Assembly: GCA_964397045.1 (NCBI GenBank)
Contig: CAYNHF010000032.1
Span: forward strand, 10,407 to 74,406
Reading direction: 5' to 3'
Length of the DNA stretch: 64,000 nt
Source of the DNA: CAYNHF01 sp964397045
GTDB taxonomy: Bacteria > Actinomycetota > Acidimicrobiia > Spongiisociales > UBA5794
Shown here piece by piece: positions 1 to 9,953 of this stretch. A program made the translations under genes and the position numbers. The notes under the pieces are model-generated. The model ran no database searches, had not been told where the DNA came from, and was given only the letters and a program-made list of their open reading frames with translations. Each line of letters begins with the position of its first letter. The stretch's first letter is position 1.

Positions 1-910
1 GTTTCACGTCCGGTTGGACGATCGCCACCACCGCCCCGTAGATGATGCCGATCACCGCCAGCGTCGCGATCCACGGAGCAGCCCGCACCGTGGCATCCGG
101 GAACAGCGTGAGGTTGAAGCGGAGGAATCCGTAGGTGCCGAGCTTCAGGAGCACGCCGGCGAGTAGCACGGATCCTGCGGTCGGAGCCTCGGTGTGCGCG
201 TCCGGCAGCCAGGTGTGCAGCGGGAACAGCGGAACCTTGATCGCAAAGGCCGCGGCAAACGCCAGGAACAACCACATCTGGGTATCCCGGGACAGCTGCA
301 GATCGAGCAGTGCTGCGTAATCGAACGTGAGGAACCCGAACTGGTTGCTCGCCGTGACGCCGAGGAAGATGATTCCCGCCAGCAAGAAGGCAGACCCCAG
401 CGCGGTATACAGCACGAACTTCATCGCGGCGTACACCCGGTTTCCGCTTCCCCAGATGCCGATGATCATGTACATCGGCACCAACGTGACCTCGAAGAAG
501 ACGAAGAACATCACCAGATCCAGCGTGACGAACACGCCGAGTAGACCGGCTTCGAGAATGAGCAGCGACACCAAGTAGGCCTTGGGACGGGTGGTGATCG
601 ACGTCGAAGCCAGCAGCGAGATCGGGAACAGCAGCGTTGTCAGGACGATGAGCAGAATCGAGATGCCGTCCACGCCTACGTTCCACGACACCCCCCACGC
701 CTCGAAGTCGAGCGCGTTCTCAGTGAACTGGAAGCCCGCCACCCCGGTCTCGAACTCCCACAGCATGAAGAGGGCCACCCCCAGCGGCAGAATCGAAAGG
801 CCGAAAGCCACCGGAAGCAGCAACTCGCTACGTCGCGACGGGATGAGGCTCACGATGATCGCACCGAATACCGGCAGGAGCACGAGAAGCGAGATCACGG
901 GGACGTCCAT
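1..910 (-). CDS. nuoM: NADH-quinone oxidoreductase subunit M, 3'-truncated by window edge
   Basis: This is a proton-pumping antiporter-like membrane subunit of complex I. The reverse strand reads from an ATG at 910 (start MDVPVISLLVLLP) with no stop to base 1, giving about 303 residues of a subunit usually near 500. Visible family features are a series of hydrophobic helices, the helix carrying the conserved glutamate (VFFEVTLVPMY) and the FPLHTWLPDAH segment that is diagnostic of NuoM/NuoL. The start codon overlaps the nuoL stop (TGATG), so the two are translationally coupled. nuoN is expected just beyond the left edge but cannot be seen. Confidence 0.95.
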   Translation of the reverse strand, partial: MDVPVISLLVLLPVFGAIIVSLIPSRRSELLLPVAFGLSILPLGVALFMLWEFETGVAGFQFTENALDFEAWGVSWNVGVDGISILLIVLTTLLFPISLLASTSITTRPKAYLVSLLILEAGLLGVFVTLDLVMFFVFFEVTLVPMYMIIGIWGSGNRVYAAMKFVLYTALGSAFLLAGIIFLGVTASNQFGFLTFDYAALLDLQLSRDTQMWLFLAFAAAFAIKVPLFPLHTWLPDAHTEAPTAGSVLLAGVLLKLGTYGFLRFNLTLFPDATVRAAPWIATLAVIGIIYGAVVAIVQPDVK

Positions 911-2790
911 CACAGACCTCCCGAGCGGCTGACGAACCAGATCAGCAGGCCAACCGCACCGGCGAGAATCCCGAGGCCGTAGTTGCGCACGAATCCCGAC
1001 TGCAGCGGTCGCAGCGCGTTGCTGGACCAGCGCACGGCGTAACCGACCCCGTTGACCGCTCCGTCGACGATCTTGTTGTCGAACCGGGCAGTCGCCGTCG
1101 CTACTGCCTTGTCCGGCTGCACGATCACGGTGTTGTAGGCGGCATCCACATAGAAGCCGGTCTCGGCCGCTTGCCAGACGGCACCAGACTCGTCCGGCAC
1201 CTCGCTCGGGCGCTGGTAGCGCCAGTACGCGAGGAAGATGCCGAGTACGCCCGCCGCGATCGACACGAACGCCAGGATCCAGGCGGTTGTCGCCGGCGGA
1301 AGCTCCACGTGGCTCACCAGCTCGAGGCTCGGCTCCAGGAAGTGCTCGAATCCATTGCGCCAGGGCGTCCCCAACAGTCCGAACCCGAAGGCCAGTGCAG
1401 CAAGGATCACGAGCGGTGCGGTCATGATCGGCGGCGATTCGTGAGGGATGAAGGTCTTGGGGTACCGCGGCTTCGTCCAGAAGGTGAGGAACATGAGCCG
1501 GCTCATGTAGAAGCCGGTCAGCACTGCCCCGGAAAGCCCGATCAGCCACAGCACCAGCCACCAACCCTCTTTGGCGAAAGTGAGGGCGAGGATCTCGTCC
1601 TTCGACCAGAAACCGGCGAACGGTGGCATGCCGCTGATCGCCAGCCAAGCCACGACCATGGTGATGAAGGTGATCGGCAGGTACTTGCGCAGACCACCCA
1701 TCTTCCACACGTCCTGCTCGCCCTTCATGGCGTGGATCACGGACCCTGCCCCGAGGAAGAGCAGTGCCTTGAAGAACGCGTGGGTGGTGAGGTGGAACAT
1801 CGCGGCGCTGTAGGCGCCCACCCCTGCGGCCATGAACATGTAGCCGAGGTGGCTGATCGTCGAATACGCCAGTACTCGCTTGATGTCGCTCTGGCCGACG
1901 GCCAGTACTGCAGCCCACAGCAGGGTGACCGCTCCGATGATCGCAACGATCGCGGCTGAGATGGGTGCCAGGTCGTACAACAGCCCCGACCGCACGATCA
2001 TGTAGACGCCTGCGGTCACCATGGTCGCGGCGTGAATCAGCGCAGATACCGGAGTCGGCCCCTCCATCGCATCCGGCAACCACACGTACAGCGGAATCTG
2101 GGCAGACTTACCGATCGCCCCGACGAGCAACAGCAGCGTGATCGCGGTGGCGATTCCGGTATCGAAGCCGAGCACATCGGGAGCCTTCTCGAAGACGATG
2201 CCGTAGTCGAGGGTGCCAAACGAGGCGAAGATCAGCATGAGGGCGATGAGAAACCCGACGTCACCGATCCGGTTGACGATGAACGCCTTGTTACCTGCCG
2301 CCGCCGCAGACGGCTTCTCGAACCAGAAGGAAATGAGTAAGTAGGAGCTGAGGCCAACGAGTTCCCAGCCGACGAACAGGAGACCGTAGTTGTTGGCCAG
2401 GACCAGGATGAGCATGGAAGCGATGAACAGATTCAGGTAGGAGAAGAATCGTCCATACCGGGGGTCGCCGTGCATGTAGCCGATGCTGTAGACGTGGATG
2501 AGGAAGCCCACCCCGGTCACCACCAGCGTCATCATTACCGAGATCGGATCCCACAGGAGCGCCGCGTCCACCCCGAGCGCCGGAATCCACTCATACAGGA
2601 AGACGGTGATGTGGGTCTCGTCCCCGGTGACGAAATCGACCGAAGCGATCGCGGCGATGACGAAGCCGACCAGCACCATGGCAGAGGCGAGATACCCGGC
2701 GAAGGGCTCGCCGATCCGTTTGCCGAAGAACAACAGCAGCACCGCACCGGCTATCGGGAGGGCGATTGTGAGCCACAGCGCGCTCTCCAT
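910..2790 (-). CDS. nuoL: NADH-quinone oxidoreductase subunit L
   Basis: This is the distal proton-pumping membrane subunit of complex I, 626 aa, about the normal length for the family. It has an N-terminal run of helices, the conserved segment around LYVWLPDAMEGPTPVSALIH (antiporter-family signature) and a long C-terminal tail consistent with the lateral helix that runs along the membrane arm. It lies 2 nt after nuoK and overlaps nuoM by one base, within a tightly packed operon in the usual nuo order. No frameshift or missing segment is evident. Confidence 0.97.
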   Translation of the reverse strand: MESALWLTIALPIAGAVLLLFFGKRIGEPFAGYLASAMVLVGFVIAAIASVDFVTGDETHITVFLYEWIPALGVDAALLWDPISVMMTLVVTGVGFLIHVYSIGYMHGDPRYGRFFSYLNLFIASMLILVLANNYGLLFVGWELVGLSSYLLISFWFEKPSAAAAGNKAFIVNRIGDVGFLIALMLIFASFGTLDYGIVFEKAPDVLGFDTGIATAITLLLLVGAIGKSAQIPLYVWLPDAMEGPTPVSALIHAATMVTAGVYMIVRSGLLYDLAPISAAIVAIIGAVTLLWAAVLAVGQSDIKRVLAYSTISHLGYMFMAAGVGAYSAAMFHLTTHAFFKALLFLGAGSVIHAMKGEQDVWKMGGLRKYLPITFITMVVAWLAISGMPPFAGFWSKDEILALTFAKEGWWLVLWLIGLSGAVLTGFYMSRLMFLTFWTKPRYPKTFIPHESPPIMTAPLVILAALAFGFGLLGTPWRNGFEHFLEPSLELVSHVELPPATTAWILAFVSIAAGVLGIFLAYWRYQRPSEVPDESGAVWQAAETGFYVDAAYNTVIVQPDKAVATATARFDNKIVDGAVNGVGYAVRWSSNALRPLQSGFVRNYGLGILAGAVGLLIWFVSRSGGL

Positions 2791-2792
2791 CG

Positions 2793-3104
2793 CTATCCCT
2801 TCAGTCCTGAGAGTTCGTCGACGTTCGCCGTCGACCGCTTGCGGAACACGGCGACGATGATCGCCAGCCCGACCGTGACCTCAGCCGCGGCCACAACCAT
2901 CACAAACAGCGCAGCCAGCTGGCCCTCGAGCACATTGAGTTCGTTGCTCGCCGCCACAAAGGTGAGGTTGACGGCGTTGAGCATCAGTTCGATCGACATG
3001 AACATGACAAGTGCGTTGCGCCGCAGCAACAGTCCGACGGCACCGATGGCGAACAACGCAGCGGCCAATGTGAGGTACCAGGTGGCGGTGACTTCGAGAC
3101 CCAT
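2793..3104 (-). CDS. nuoK: NADH-quinone oxidoreductase subunit K
   Basis: This is a small membrane subunit of complex I (103 aa, normal length) with three transmembrane helices. The membrane glutamate in the stretch MFMSIELMLNAVNL matches the proton-channel glutamate of the family, and a second glutamate follows in the third helix (AAAEVTVGLAI). The start codon overlaps the stop of nuoJ. Confidence 0.97.
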   Translation of the reverse strand: MGLEVTATWYLTLAAALFAIGAVGLLLRRNALVMFMSIELMLNAVNLTFVAASNELNVLEGQLAALFVMVVAAAEVTVGLAIIVAVFRKRSTANVDELSGLKG

Positions 3105-3682
3105 CAGGCCTTCTCCCCCGCCTCAGCCGGCTCGCCGGTTTCCGCTTCCGGCTCGTCTCCCGATGTGGATGCCAGGACCGGGGTGGCCAGGAACTGAGCC
3201 ATTGCGACGGTGCCGACGGCGGCGATCGTCAGCAGCAGAATCGTTGCCTCGAACGGGATCAACCAGGCATCAAAGAGCTGCTCCGAGACGTTTTCGATGG
3301 TGCCCGGCACATCAGGGCCGGTGCCCACCCCGGTCACCCAAGCGGCGCGGGCTGCTACGTACACCAGTGCCAGCAATCCGACGCCGAGCACGATTGCCAA
3401 CGGCCGCTGCAGCGGGATGGACTCGCTGCGGTCGATCGCCCTGTCCACCCCGATGAGCATGATCACGAACAGGAAGAGAGTCATCACGGCACCGGCGTAG
3501 ATCAGCACCTGGATGGCGGCAACGAAGTGCGCCCCATTCATCACGTAGAACACCGCGATCGAAAACATGGTGGTGACCAAGCCAAGCGCCGAGTGCACCG
3601 GGTTGCGGGCCCCCACCGTGACCACCGCGCCACCCAGCGCTGCCACCGCGAACACCACAAAGACGATCACCTCAACCGTCAT
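3104..3682 (-). CDS. nuoJ: NADH-quinone oxidoreductase subunit J
   Basis: This is a membrane subunit of complex I (192 aa) with five predicted helices; the NPVHSALGLV segment after helix 1 and the AIQVLIYAGAVMTLFLFVIM helix are typical of NuoJ. The C-terminal 35 residues are a soluble tail rich in Glu and Ala, a little longer than in many homologues. The start lies 11 nt inside the end of nuoI, so translation of the two is coupled. Confidence 0.96.
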   Translation of the reverse strand: MTVEVIVFVVFAVAALGGAVVTVGARNPVHSALGLVTTMFSIAVFYVMNGAHFVAAIQVLIYAGAVMTLFLFVIMLIGVDRAIDRSESIPLQRPLAIVLGVGLLALVYVAARAAWVTGVGTGPDVPGTIENVSEQLFDAWLIPFEATILLLTIAAVGTVAMAQFLATPVLASTSGDEPEAETGEPAEAGEKA

Positions 3683-4493
3683 CTGCCTCGTCCCCTGCCT
3701 CTTCGCCTTCTGCCGCGCTCTCCGCGGCGCCGGGCGGCGGTTCGTCCCAGGTTGCCCTGTCTTCGGATGACTCTCCGGTGGCCGTTGCCGGGTCGGTGGC
3801 CCCCTGGATATCGGAACCCTCCACCTGCGATCCGCCGGACTGCCCTGCCTCGGGTGGCCGCAGGCCTCCGGTCGCCGAACCGGTCCACGACACCACTCCC
3901 TCGTATGCCGCGCGGCCCGAGGGGGCGGTGGCCCGCATCCAGCCGTCGCCGATCTTCAACTCGGCGAGGTCGATGAGCGGTCCGGCCGGTTGTGGGTGGT
4001 TCGGAGTGCCGTCGGGCTCTACCAGCAGCTCATCCTTGGTGTAGATGGCGTCGGAGCGATCCGTCACCGACATCTCGAAGAGTTGGGTCATCGTGATCGC
4101 CTCGGTGGGGCACGCCTCGACGCAAAGTCCGCAGAAGATGCAGCGCAGCATGTTGATCTCGTAGACAAACCCGAATCGCTCCCCGGGGCTCACCGGCGCC
4201 TCGGGCGGGTTGTCCTCGCCGCGTACGTAGATGCAGCGGGCGGGGCACACGCCGGCGCAGAGTTCACAGCCGATGCATTTCTCCATCCCGTCCTCGTAAC
4301 GGTTGAGGACATGACGGCCGTGGAAACGCTGTGGCTTCGGACGCATCTGCTCCGGGTACTTGACCGTCACCCGCGGCCGAAACATCTGCCGGAAGGTCAC
4401 CGCAAAACCCTGCATGGGGCCCAGCAACGTGGCCCAGAACCCCTGACTTGAAGGGGGGTTGGCGGGGTCGCTTCCGGGTTCCCGGTCGGTCAT
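3672..4493 (-). CDS. nuoI: NADH-quinone oxidoreductase subunit I with long acidic C-terminal tail
   Basis: This is the two-[4Fe-4S] ferredoxin subunit of the peripheral arm that hands electrons towards cluster N2. Both binding motifs are visible: CIGCELCAGVCP and CIFCGLCVEACP. At 273 aa it is longer than a typical NuoI (about 160-220). The extra roughly 90-100 residues are a C-terminal tail rich in Gly, Pro, Ser, Asp and Glu with no recognisable domain. The start is supported by AGGAGGTGAG ending 3 nt before the ATG at 4493. A 34-nt gap separates it from nuoH. Confidence 0.95.
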   Translation of the reverse strand: MTDREPGSDPANPPSSQGFWATLLGPMQGFAVTFRQMFRPRVTVKYPEQMRPKPQRFHGRHVLNRYEDGMEKCIGCELCAGVCPARCIYVRGEDNPPEAPVSPGERFGFVYEINMLRCIFCGLCVEACPTEAITMTQLFEMSVTDRSDAIYTKDELLVEPDGTPNHPQPAGPLIDLAELKIGDGWMRATAPSGRAAYEGVVSWTGSATGGLRPPEAGQSGGSQVEGSDIQGATDPATATGESSEDRATWDEPPPGAAESAAEGEEAGDEADDG

Positions 4494-4527
4494 CGCTCAC
4501 CTCCTACATGCGCGATACGGCCCATCT

Positions 4528-5583
4528 CTACAGTCCTTCCCACGGAAGCCCGAAGCGGCGGACCCCGAGGGCGACGGTCGCCAGCACGATCCAGAGCAGC
4601 GAAATCGGGATGAGTCGCTTCCAACCGAAGCTCATCAACTGGTCGTACCGCATCCGCGGCAACGTTGCCCGCAGCCAGACAAAGACGAACAGGAGAAGGT
4701 ACGTCTTGAGGAGGAACCAGAAGATCGGGAGGATCCACGAGAACCAGTCGGGGCCGAACACCGGACCGTGCCAGCCCCCGAGGAAGATCACCACCGTGAG
4801 CGCTGAGATATTGAACATGTTGATGTATTCAGCAAGGAAGAACAGCGCGAAGCGGATGCCCGAGTATTCGGTGTGGTAGCCGCCGACGATTTCCTGCTCA
4901 GCTTCGACGAGGTCGAAGGGAGCCCGGTTGGTTTCGGCGACACCCGCAATGAAGAAGATGACGAACGAAGGAAGCAGCACGATATTCCAGGAGGGAAGGA
5001 AGCTCCCAAAGGTTCCAGATTGGACGTCCACGATGCCTGCCAGCGAGGTGGTGCCGGCCAGCAGCACCACCGGCACCAGGGCGAGTCCCATTGCGGCCTC
5101 ATAAGAGATCATCTGGGCCGAGGCACGCACCGATCCCAGCAGCGGATATTTTGATCCAGAAGACCAGCCGGCCAGCACCACCGCATACACCGCAACAGAC
5201 GAGAGGGCCAGGAAATAGAGCAGACCGACGTTGAGGTCCGTCACCTGCAGGGTGATCTCACGATCTCCGATCATGAACGGTTCGCCGATCGGAATCACCA
5301 GGAAGATGAGCAGTGAAGGCAGCAGCGCGGCTACCGGAGCCAGGATGTAGGGGATGAACTCCACCTTCGCCGGTGTCATCGACTCCTTGAAGAAGAGCTT
5401 CATTCCGTCGGCAAGCGTCTGCAGCACGCCAAAGGGACCGGCGCGATTGGGGCCGACTCGATTCTGCATATCGGCAACGACCTTGCGCTCGAACCACACC
5501 AGGAACAACGTGTTCAGCATCAGCAGGACGAACGCGGCTACGACCTTGACCGCGGCTTCCAGGAAGAGTTCCCAGCCGCTCAT
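4528..5583 (-). CDS. nuoH: NADH-quinone oxidoreductase subunit H
   Basis: This is the membrane subunit at the junction with the peripheral arm and forms part of the quinone chamber. The 351-aa length and about eight helices are normal. The conserved loop after helix 1 (FERKVVADMQNRVGPNRAGP) and the acidic loop FDLVEAEQEIVGGYHTEYSG are both present. Its ATG overlaps the nuoG stop (ATGA). No anomalies were seen. Confidence 0.97.
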   Translation of the reverse strand: MSGWELFLEAAVKVVAAFVLLMLNTLFLVWFERKVVADMQNRVGPNRAGPFGVLQTLADGMKLFFKESMTPAKVEFIPYILAPVAALLPSLLIFLVIPIGEPFMIGDREITLQVTDLNVGLLYFLALSSVAVYAVVLAGWSSGSKYPLLGSVRASAQMISYEAAMGLALVPVVLLAGTTSLAGIVDVQSGTFGSFLPSWNIVLLPSFVIFFIAGVAETNRAPFDLVEAEQEIVGGYHTEYSGIRFALFFLAEYINMFNISALTVVIFLGGWHGPVFGPDWFSWILPIFWFLLKTYLLLFVFVWLRATLPRMRYDQLMSFGWKRLIPISLLWIVLATVALGVRRFGLPWEGL

Positions 5584-8045
5584 CCCGCACCCCGCCGCGA
5601 GGTAGGTTCGAGCGTGACTGCGGTCGCCGCCTCCAGATCTGCCGTCTCTGGCAGGTTGGCTGCCACGTACACCGAGCCGGGCGCCAGCGTGGCATCCAAC
5701 GCAACCGGAAGGTCGATCGCTCCTACGTCGCCGCGTACCTCCACCTCATCACCCTCAACGAGGCCCAGGGCACCCGCATCCCGGGGATGAACATGCACCA
5801 CCGCGGCGGGCATGAGCGCCGCGAGCGCCGGACTCATCCTGGTCAGCACTCCGTCGTCGAACAGCACCCGGGCCAGATGGAGAGTGAGGCGTCCGCCGGG
5901 AGTCGGGCGCAGCTCGTGGTGGCTCGGGACGAACTCGAGCGGCTGTTCGCCGCCGGGGAGCGGAAGCACGAAGCCCTCGCGGCCCTCGTCCCAATCCAAC
6001 CGATCCCACGTCACGCCGGAGTACGCAGGCGCCACTTCGGCGATCTCCTTCATCAACGTTTCAGCAGACGTCGCCCCCAGGCTGCGTCCGAGGCGGGTCG
6101 CCAGGTCTTCCAGGACTGCCCAAGCAGGACGGGATTGGCCGGGTCCGGTCAGCTTGCGGTTTACCTTCTGCACGCGCCCTTCCAAGTTGGTGACCGTGCC
6201 TTCCGTCTCACCAGAACCTTCCACCGGCAAAATCACATCTGCGTACTGGGCGGTGTCCGACATGAACAGCTCGAACGCCACGGTGAAGTCGGCGGCCGCC
6301 AGCGCCCTGCTCGCCAGGTATGGGTCTGGATGGTCGCGGATCGGGTCGGTGCCGAGGAGCAAGGCTGCCATGAGGTCTCCCGACTCGAGGCCCTCCAGGA
6401 TCGCCGTCGCCCCGCGGCCGTTCTCCTCCGGCAGATGGCCCCAGGCTTCGGCGAGCGCGGCGTGGCCCGCTGCGTCATCGATCGCGACACGACCCGGCAG
6501 CAGATCGGGAGCCACTCCCATGTCGAGGGCGCCGTAGACGTTGGCTCGCCGCGCGACAGGCAGCACCACCGCATCTTCGAGTTCGGAGGCGAAGGCCGCG
6601 ACCGATTCGGCGAGCCGCGGATCTTCGGTCAACCCGGTTCGGCCGAGGATGGCAACCACGGGGCCGGCAGCGAGCAGCTCCGCGGCTGCCGCCAGCTCTT
6701 CGCTCCCGTCTTCCCCTGCTGCCCGGAGACCGGCGAGTACCTCCGAACCCGTGCCCGGCCGGTAGGTGAGCTTGACGGTGGCAACGTCGTCGAGCCCGGT
6801 GCGGCGGGGATGGACCACGATCAGGTTCGCTCCGAGCGTGGTGGCTGCGCGACGCACGCGGAGGTAGAGCACCGGCAGTTCCTCTTTCAGATCTCCCGCC
6901 CACAGCAGGATGGTCTTGGCCTTCTCGAGGTCATCGATCTGTGCCCTCGGATTCATGCCTACGAGGAGCTGGGAGGCAAGCGCGTCATCGAGCTGCGCGT
7001 CGAGATGAGGGCTGCCGATGACACATCGCATGAACTTGCTGAAGGCAAATGCCTCCTCGTTGGTGCTCCGCGCGCCACCGAGACCCGCCACCTGATCCCC
7101 TTCCAATGCCTGCAGCCGCTCTGCCACCAGGTCAAGGGCCTCTCCCCAGGTTGACTCGCGATAGCCGCCCGGCTCCTTTATGAGCGGTGTCGAGATCCGG
7201 GCAGGCGAGTTGACCGCCTGGAACACGAAACGATCCTTGTCAGACAGCCAGCCCTGGTTGGTTGGGTCGTTGTCGATGCCGTTGATGCGGACCAGCTCGT
7301 TCTGCGAAGACTGGACCGAGATCTTGGAATGAACCGAGTCCACCAGCGACACGCTCTCGACCGCCTCCAGGTCCCAGGGTCTGGCGCGGAACCGGTAGGG
7401 GCGGGCAGTGAGGGCCCCCACAGGACAGATCTGAACGGTGTTGCCCGAGAAGTACGAGGCGAAGGGTTCGTCCGGGAACGTGAGCACTTGCGTCAAGTTG
7501 CCCCGCTCCTTGAACTCGATGAGGGGATCACCCGAGATTTCGTCCGAGAACCTTGTGCAGCGGGCGCACAGGATGCAGCGCTCCCGATCCAGCAGCACGA
7601 GTTCGGAAATGTCGATTGGCTTCTTGAAGTGTCGCTTCTCCTCGACGAAGCGGCTCTCGCCAGGCCCGTAGGCCATCGTCTGGTCCTGGAGCGGGCATTC
7701 GCCACCCCGGTCGCATACAGGGCAGTCGAGCGGGTGGTTGATCAACAGGAATTCGAGGATCCCCTCCTGGGCTTTTGTCACAACGGCGGATTCGGTGTCG
7801 ACCGCCATCCCATCCGCAACCGGCATTGTGCAAGAGGTGGTGAGCATCATGCCGCGCGGCGTCTCCACCTCCACCAGGCACATGCGGCACATGCCCACCG
7901 GCTTCATACGCGGATGCCAGCAGAAGCGAGGGATGTAGGTACCGACGTCCTCGGCGGCCTGAATGAGCAGCTCGCCCGCGGGCACCTGGTGAGCGACCCC
8001 GTCGATCGTGATCGACACTTCGGCGTGCGGCTCGCTGTCAGCCAA
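5580..8045 (-). CDS. nuoG: NADH-quinone oxidoreductase subunit G
   Basis: This is the large iron-sulfur subunit of the peripheral arm (821 aa), related to molybdopterin oxidoreductases. Ligand patterns are visible for the [2Fe-2S] cluster (C42, C53, C56, C72), for the His-coordinated cluster (H104, C108, C111, C117) and for a further [4Fe-4S] cluster (C157, C160, C163, C207). The remainder is the molybdopterin-like domain. Translation most likely begins at a TTG at 8045, because AGGAGG lies about 8 nt upstream; it overlaps the end of nuoF by 8 nt. Confidence 0.96.
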   Translation of the reverse strand: MADSEPHAEVSITIDGVAHQVPAGELLIQAAEDVGTYIPRFCWHPRMKPVGMCRMCLVEVETPRGMMLTTSCTMPVADGMAVDTESAVVTKAQEGILEFLLINHPLDCPVCDRGGECPLQDQTMAYGPGESRFVEEKRHFKKPIDISELVLLDRERCILCARCTRFSDEISGDPLIEFKERGNLTQVLTFPDEPFASYFSGNTVQICPVGALTARPYRFRARPWDLEAVESVSLVDSVHSKISVQSSQNELVRINGIDNDPTNQGWLSDKDRFVFQAVNSPARISTPLIKEPGGYRESTWGEALDLVAERLQALEGDQVAGLGGARSTNEEAFAFSKFMRCVIGSPHLDAQLDDALASQLLVGMNPRAQIDDLEKAKTILLWAGDLKEELPVLYLRVRRAATTLGANLIVVHPRRTGLDDVATVKLTYRPGTGSEVLAGLRAAGEDGSEELAAAAELLAAGPVVAILGRTGLTEDPRLAESVAAFASELEDAVVLPVARRANVYGALDMGVAPDLLPGRVAIDDAAGHAALAEAWGHLPEENGRGATAILEGLESGDLMAALLLGTDPIRDHPDPYLASRALAAADFTVAFELFMSDTAQYADVILPVEGSGETEGTVTNLEGRVQKVNRKLTGPGQSRPAWAVLEDLATRLGRSLGATSAETLMKEIAEVAPAYSGVTWDRLDWDEGREGFVLPLPGGEQPLEFVPSHHELRPTPGGRLTLHLARVLFDDGVLTRMSPALAALMPAAVVHVHPRDAGALGLVEGDEVEVRGDVGAIDLPVALDATLAPGSVYVAANLPETADLEAATAVTLEPTSRRGAG

Positions 8046-9330
8046 CTGGCGCCTCCTCCTGGGAAGGGATCATCGCCTCCACCTCGCCACGGAAGTGAGT
8101 CATGATCGACCGGATCGGCGATACCGCGGAAGGCCCCAGCGGGCAGATCGTGGTTTGGAGAGGAGGCCAGCGCAGCCCCGGCGAGATGTTGTCCGAAACA
8201 TCGAGCAGCATCTCGAGATCCATCGGACGGCCGGCCCCGGTGAGGATACGCCACAACATGGCTTCGAGCCAGGTAGTTCCCTCCCGGCACGGAGTGCACT
8301 GCCCGCACGACTCGTGTGCAAAGAATTTGACGATGCGATGGGCGGCGGCCACGACATTGGTCGTGTCGTCCATGACGACGACGGCTCCGGAACCGAGCAT
8401 CGAACCATTCCCTGCCACGTCGTCGATCGTGACGGGGGTGTCGAGCTGGTCCGGCATGAACCATGGCGCGGATGCGCCGCCGGGAATCCAGCACTTGAGT
8501 TCGCGGTCGTCACGGATGCCGCCCCCAACCTCGTAGATGAACTCCCTCCAGCTCATCCCCATCACGATTTCGTAATTGCCGGGCTGCTGGACGTGCCCGG
8601 AGAGCGAGAACAATCTGGTCCCCGCAGACGTCTCCGGGCCGATCGCGGCGTAGGCGGCGCCGCCGTTCGCCACGATCCAGGGGATGTTGGAGATCGTCTC
8701 GACGTTGTTGACGATGGTCGGGCTGGCGTACAGACCCTCCACCGCAGGAAAGGGAGGCTTGATCCGCGGTTCGCCGCGATGGCCTTCGAGCGAATTGAGC
8801 AGCGCGGTTTCCTCCCCGCAGATGTACGCCCCTGCGCCCAGGTGCACCGTGACGTCGAGCGAGAAGCCGGATCCGAGGATGTCGTCTCCGAGCAACCCTG
8901 CCGCGTAGGCCTCTTCGACCGCGTGCTGGACACGGCGGGCAGGTTTCGGGTACTCACCCCTCACGTAGATGAAGGCATGCGGGACACCGAGGGCGTAGGC
9001 CGCGAGCGCGACTCCCTCGACGAGTTGGTGGGGATCCCGTTCCAGTAGCTGCCGATCCTTGAAGGTCCCCGGCTCGGACTCGTCAGCGTTCACCACCAGA
9101 TAATGCGGCTCCGCTGGGGCGAGGAACCCCCACTTCACCCCCGCCGGGAAGTTGGCGCCACCGCGACCCCGGATGTTCGACGCCTTCACCTCGGCTGCCA
9201 CCGCCTCGGGGGCCATGTCGCGCAATGCGTTCGCCAGCGCCAGATACCCACCGCTCTCGCGGTAACGCTCGAGCGTGTTGCTGTCCGCGGGAAAGGCGTC
9301 CATCCGGGAAGTGAGGATGACGTCGCTCAT
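8038..9330 (-). CDS. nuoF: NADH-quinone oxidoreductase subunit F
   Basis: This is the subunit that oxidises NADH: it binds NADH, FMN and one [4Fe-4S] cluster. The 430-aa protein contains the glycine-rich nucleotide-binding stretch (GRGGANFPAGVKW), the segment VVNADESEPGTFKDR, and the iron-sulfur ligands in ESCGQCTPCREG with a fourth Cys in TTICPLGPSA. The length is normal. Its ATG overlaps the nuoE stop by 4 nt. Confidence 0.97.
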   Translation of the reverse strand: MSDVILTSRMDAFPADSNTLERYRESGGYLALANALRDMAPEAVAAEVKASNIRGRGGANFPAGVKWGFLAPAEPHYLVVNADESEPGTFKDRQLLERDPHQLVEGVALAAYALGVPHAFIYVRGEYPKPARRVQHAVEEAYAAGLLGDDILGSGFSLDVTVHLGAGAYICGEETALLNSLEGHRGEPRIKPPFPAVEGLYASPTIVNNVETISNIPWIVANGGAAYAAIGPETSAGTRLFSLSGHVQQPGNYEIVMGMSWREFIYEVGGGIRDDRELKCWIPGGASAPWFMPDQLDTPVTIDDVAGNGSMLGSGAVVVMDDTTNVVAAAHRIVKFFAHESCGQCTPCREGTTWLEAMLWRILTGAGRPMDLEMLLDVSDNISPGLRWPPLQTTICPLGPSAVSPIRSIMTHFRGEVEAMIPSQEEAPVG

Positions 9331-9953
9331 CTGCCCTCGCTCGCTGATCCGAGCGGATCGAACGCCGGCACCGGCACCGTGGCGCCTTCAGTCTCTTTCG
9401 GGCCCCACTCGAAGGAACGCTGCCCACCGAAGAGTGCCTGCATCTCGTCGCCGAGCACGGGATCGGGACTGGCGTCGCGCAACCAGCGGCAGAGTTGCTT
9501 CGCCTTGTCCGGCACCACTCCCTCGACCAGTTCGTAGTTGACCTGCATGGCGGGTGCACCGCCACAGGCTCCGATGCACTCGACGTGTTCGACCGAATAC
9601 AGCTCGTCTGCAGAGGTTTCCCCGTCCGGAGTGTCCGTCTCGGATTCGACCGCTGCCAGCACGTCGTCTCCTCCGAGCAGGAAGCACGAGATGGAGGTAC
9701 AAACCGAGAGCAGGTACTTGCCCACCTCCCGACGTTTGTACATCGTGTAGAACGTCGCCACCGACTGCACCTGGGCCGCGGTCAACCCCGTCAACGCAGC
9801 AACCTCAGCCATCGCTTCAGTGCTGACGTATCCGTGCTCCATGGCTGCGATATAGAGCAGCGGCATCACAGCCGACCGCCGCTCGGGATACGCGGCGATC
9901 AGCCTGGCGGCGCGTTCCCGATTCTCCGGGCTCCAATCGGCGGGAGGGCTCAT
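9327..9953 (-). CDS. nuoE: NADH-quinone oxidoreductase subunit E
   Basis: This is the thioredoxin-like [2Fe-2S] subunit paired with NuoF (208 aa). The four ligands are seen as CTSISC (C-x4-C) and CIGAC (C-x3-C) about 35-40 residues later, as expected for the family. The open frame extends further upstream, but the ATG at 9953 is chosen because it overlaps the nuoD stop by 4 nt and gives a normal N-terminus beginning MSPPADWSPEN. Confidence 0.96.
   Translation of the reverse strand: MSPPADWSPENRERAARLIAAYPERRSAVMPLLYIAAMEHGYVSTEAMAEVAALTGLTAAQVQSVATFYTMYKRREVGKYLLSVCTSISCFLLGGDDVLAAVESETDTPDGETSADELYSVEHVECIGACGGAPAMQVNYELVEGVVPDKAKQLCRWLRDASPDPVLGDEMQALFGGQRSFEWGPKETEGATVPVPAFDPLGSASEGR

Noticed and set aside
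5787..7154. A 455-codon open frame on the plus strand
   Set aside because: It is antisense to nuoG, which is complete with all iron-sulfur ligands.
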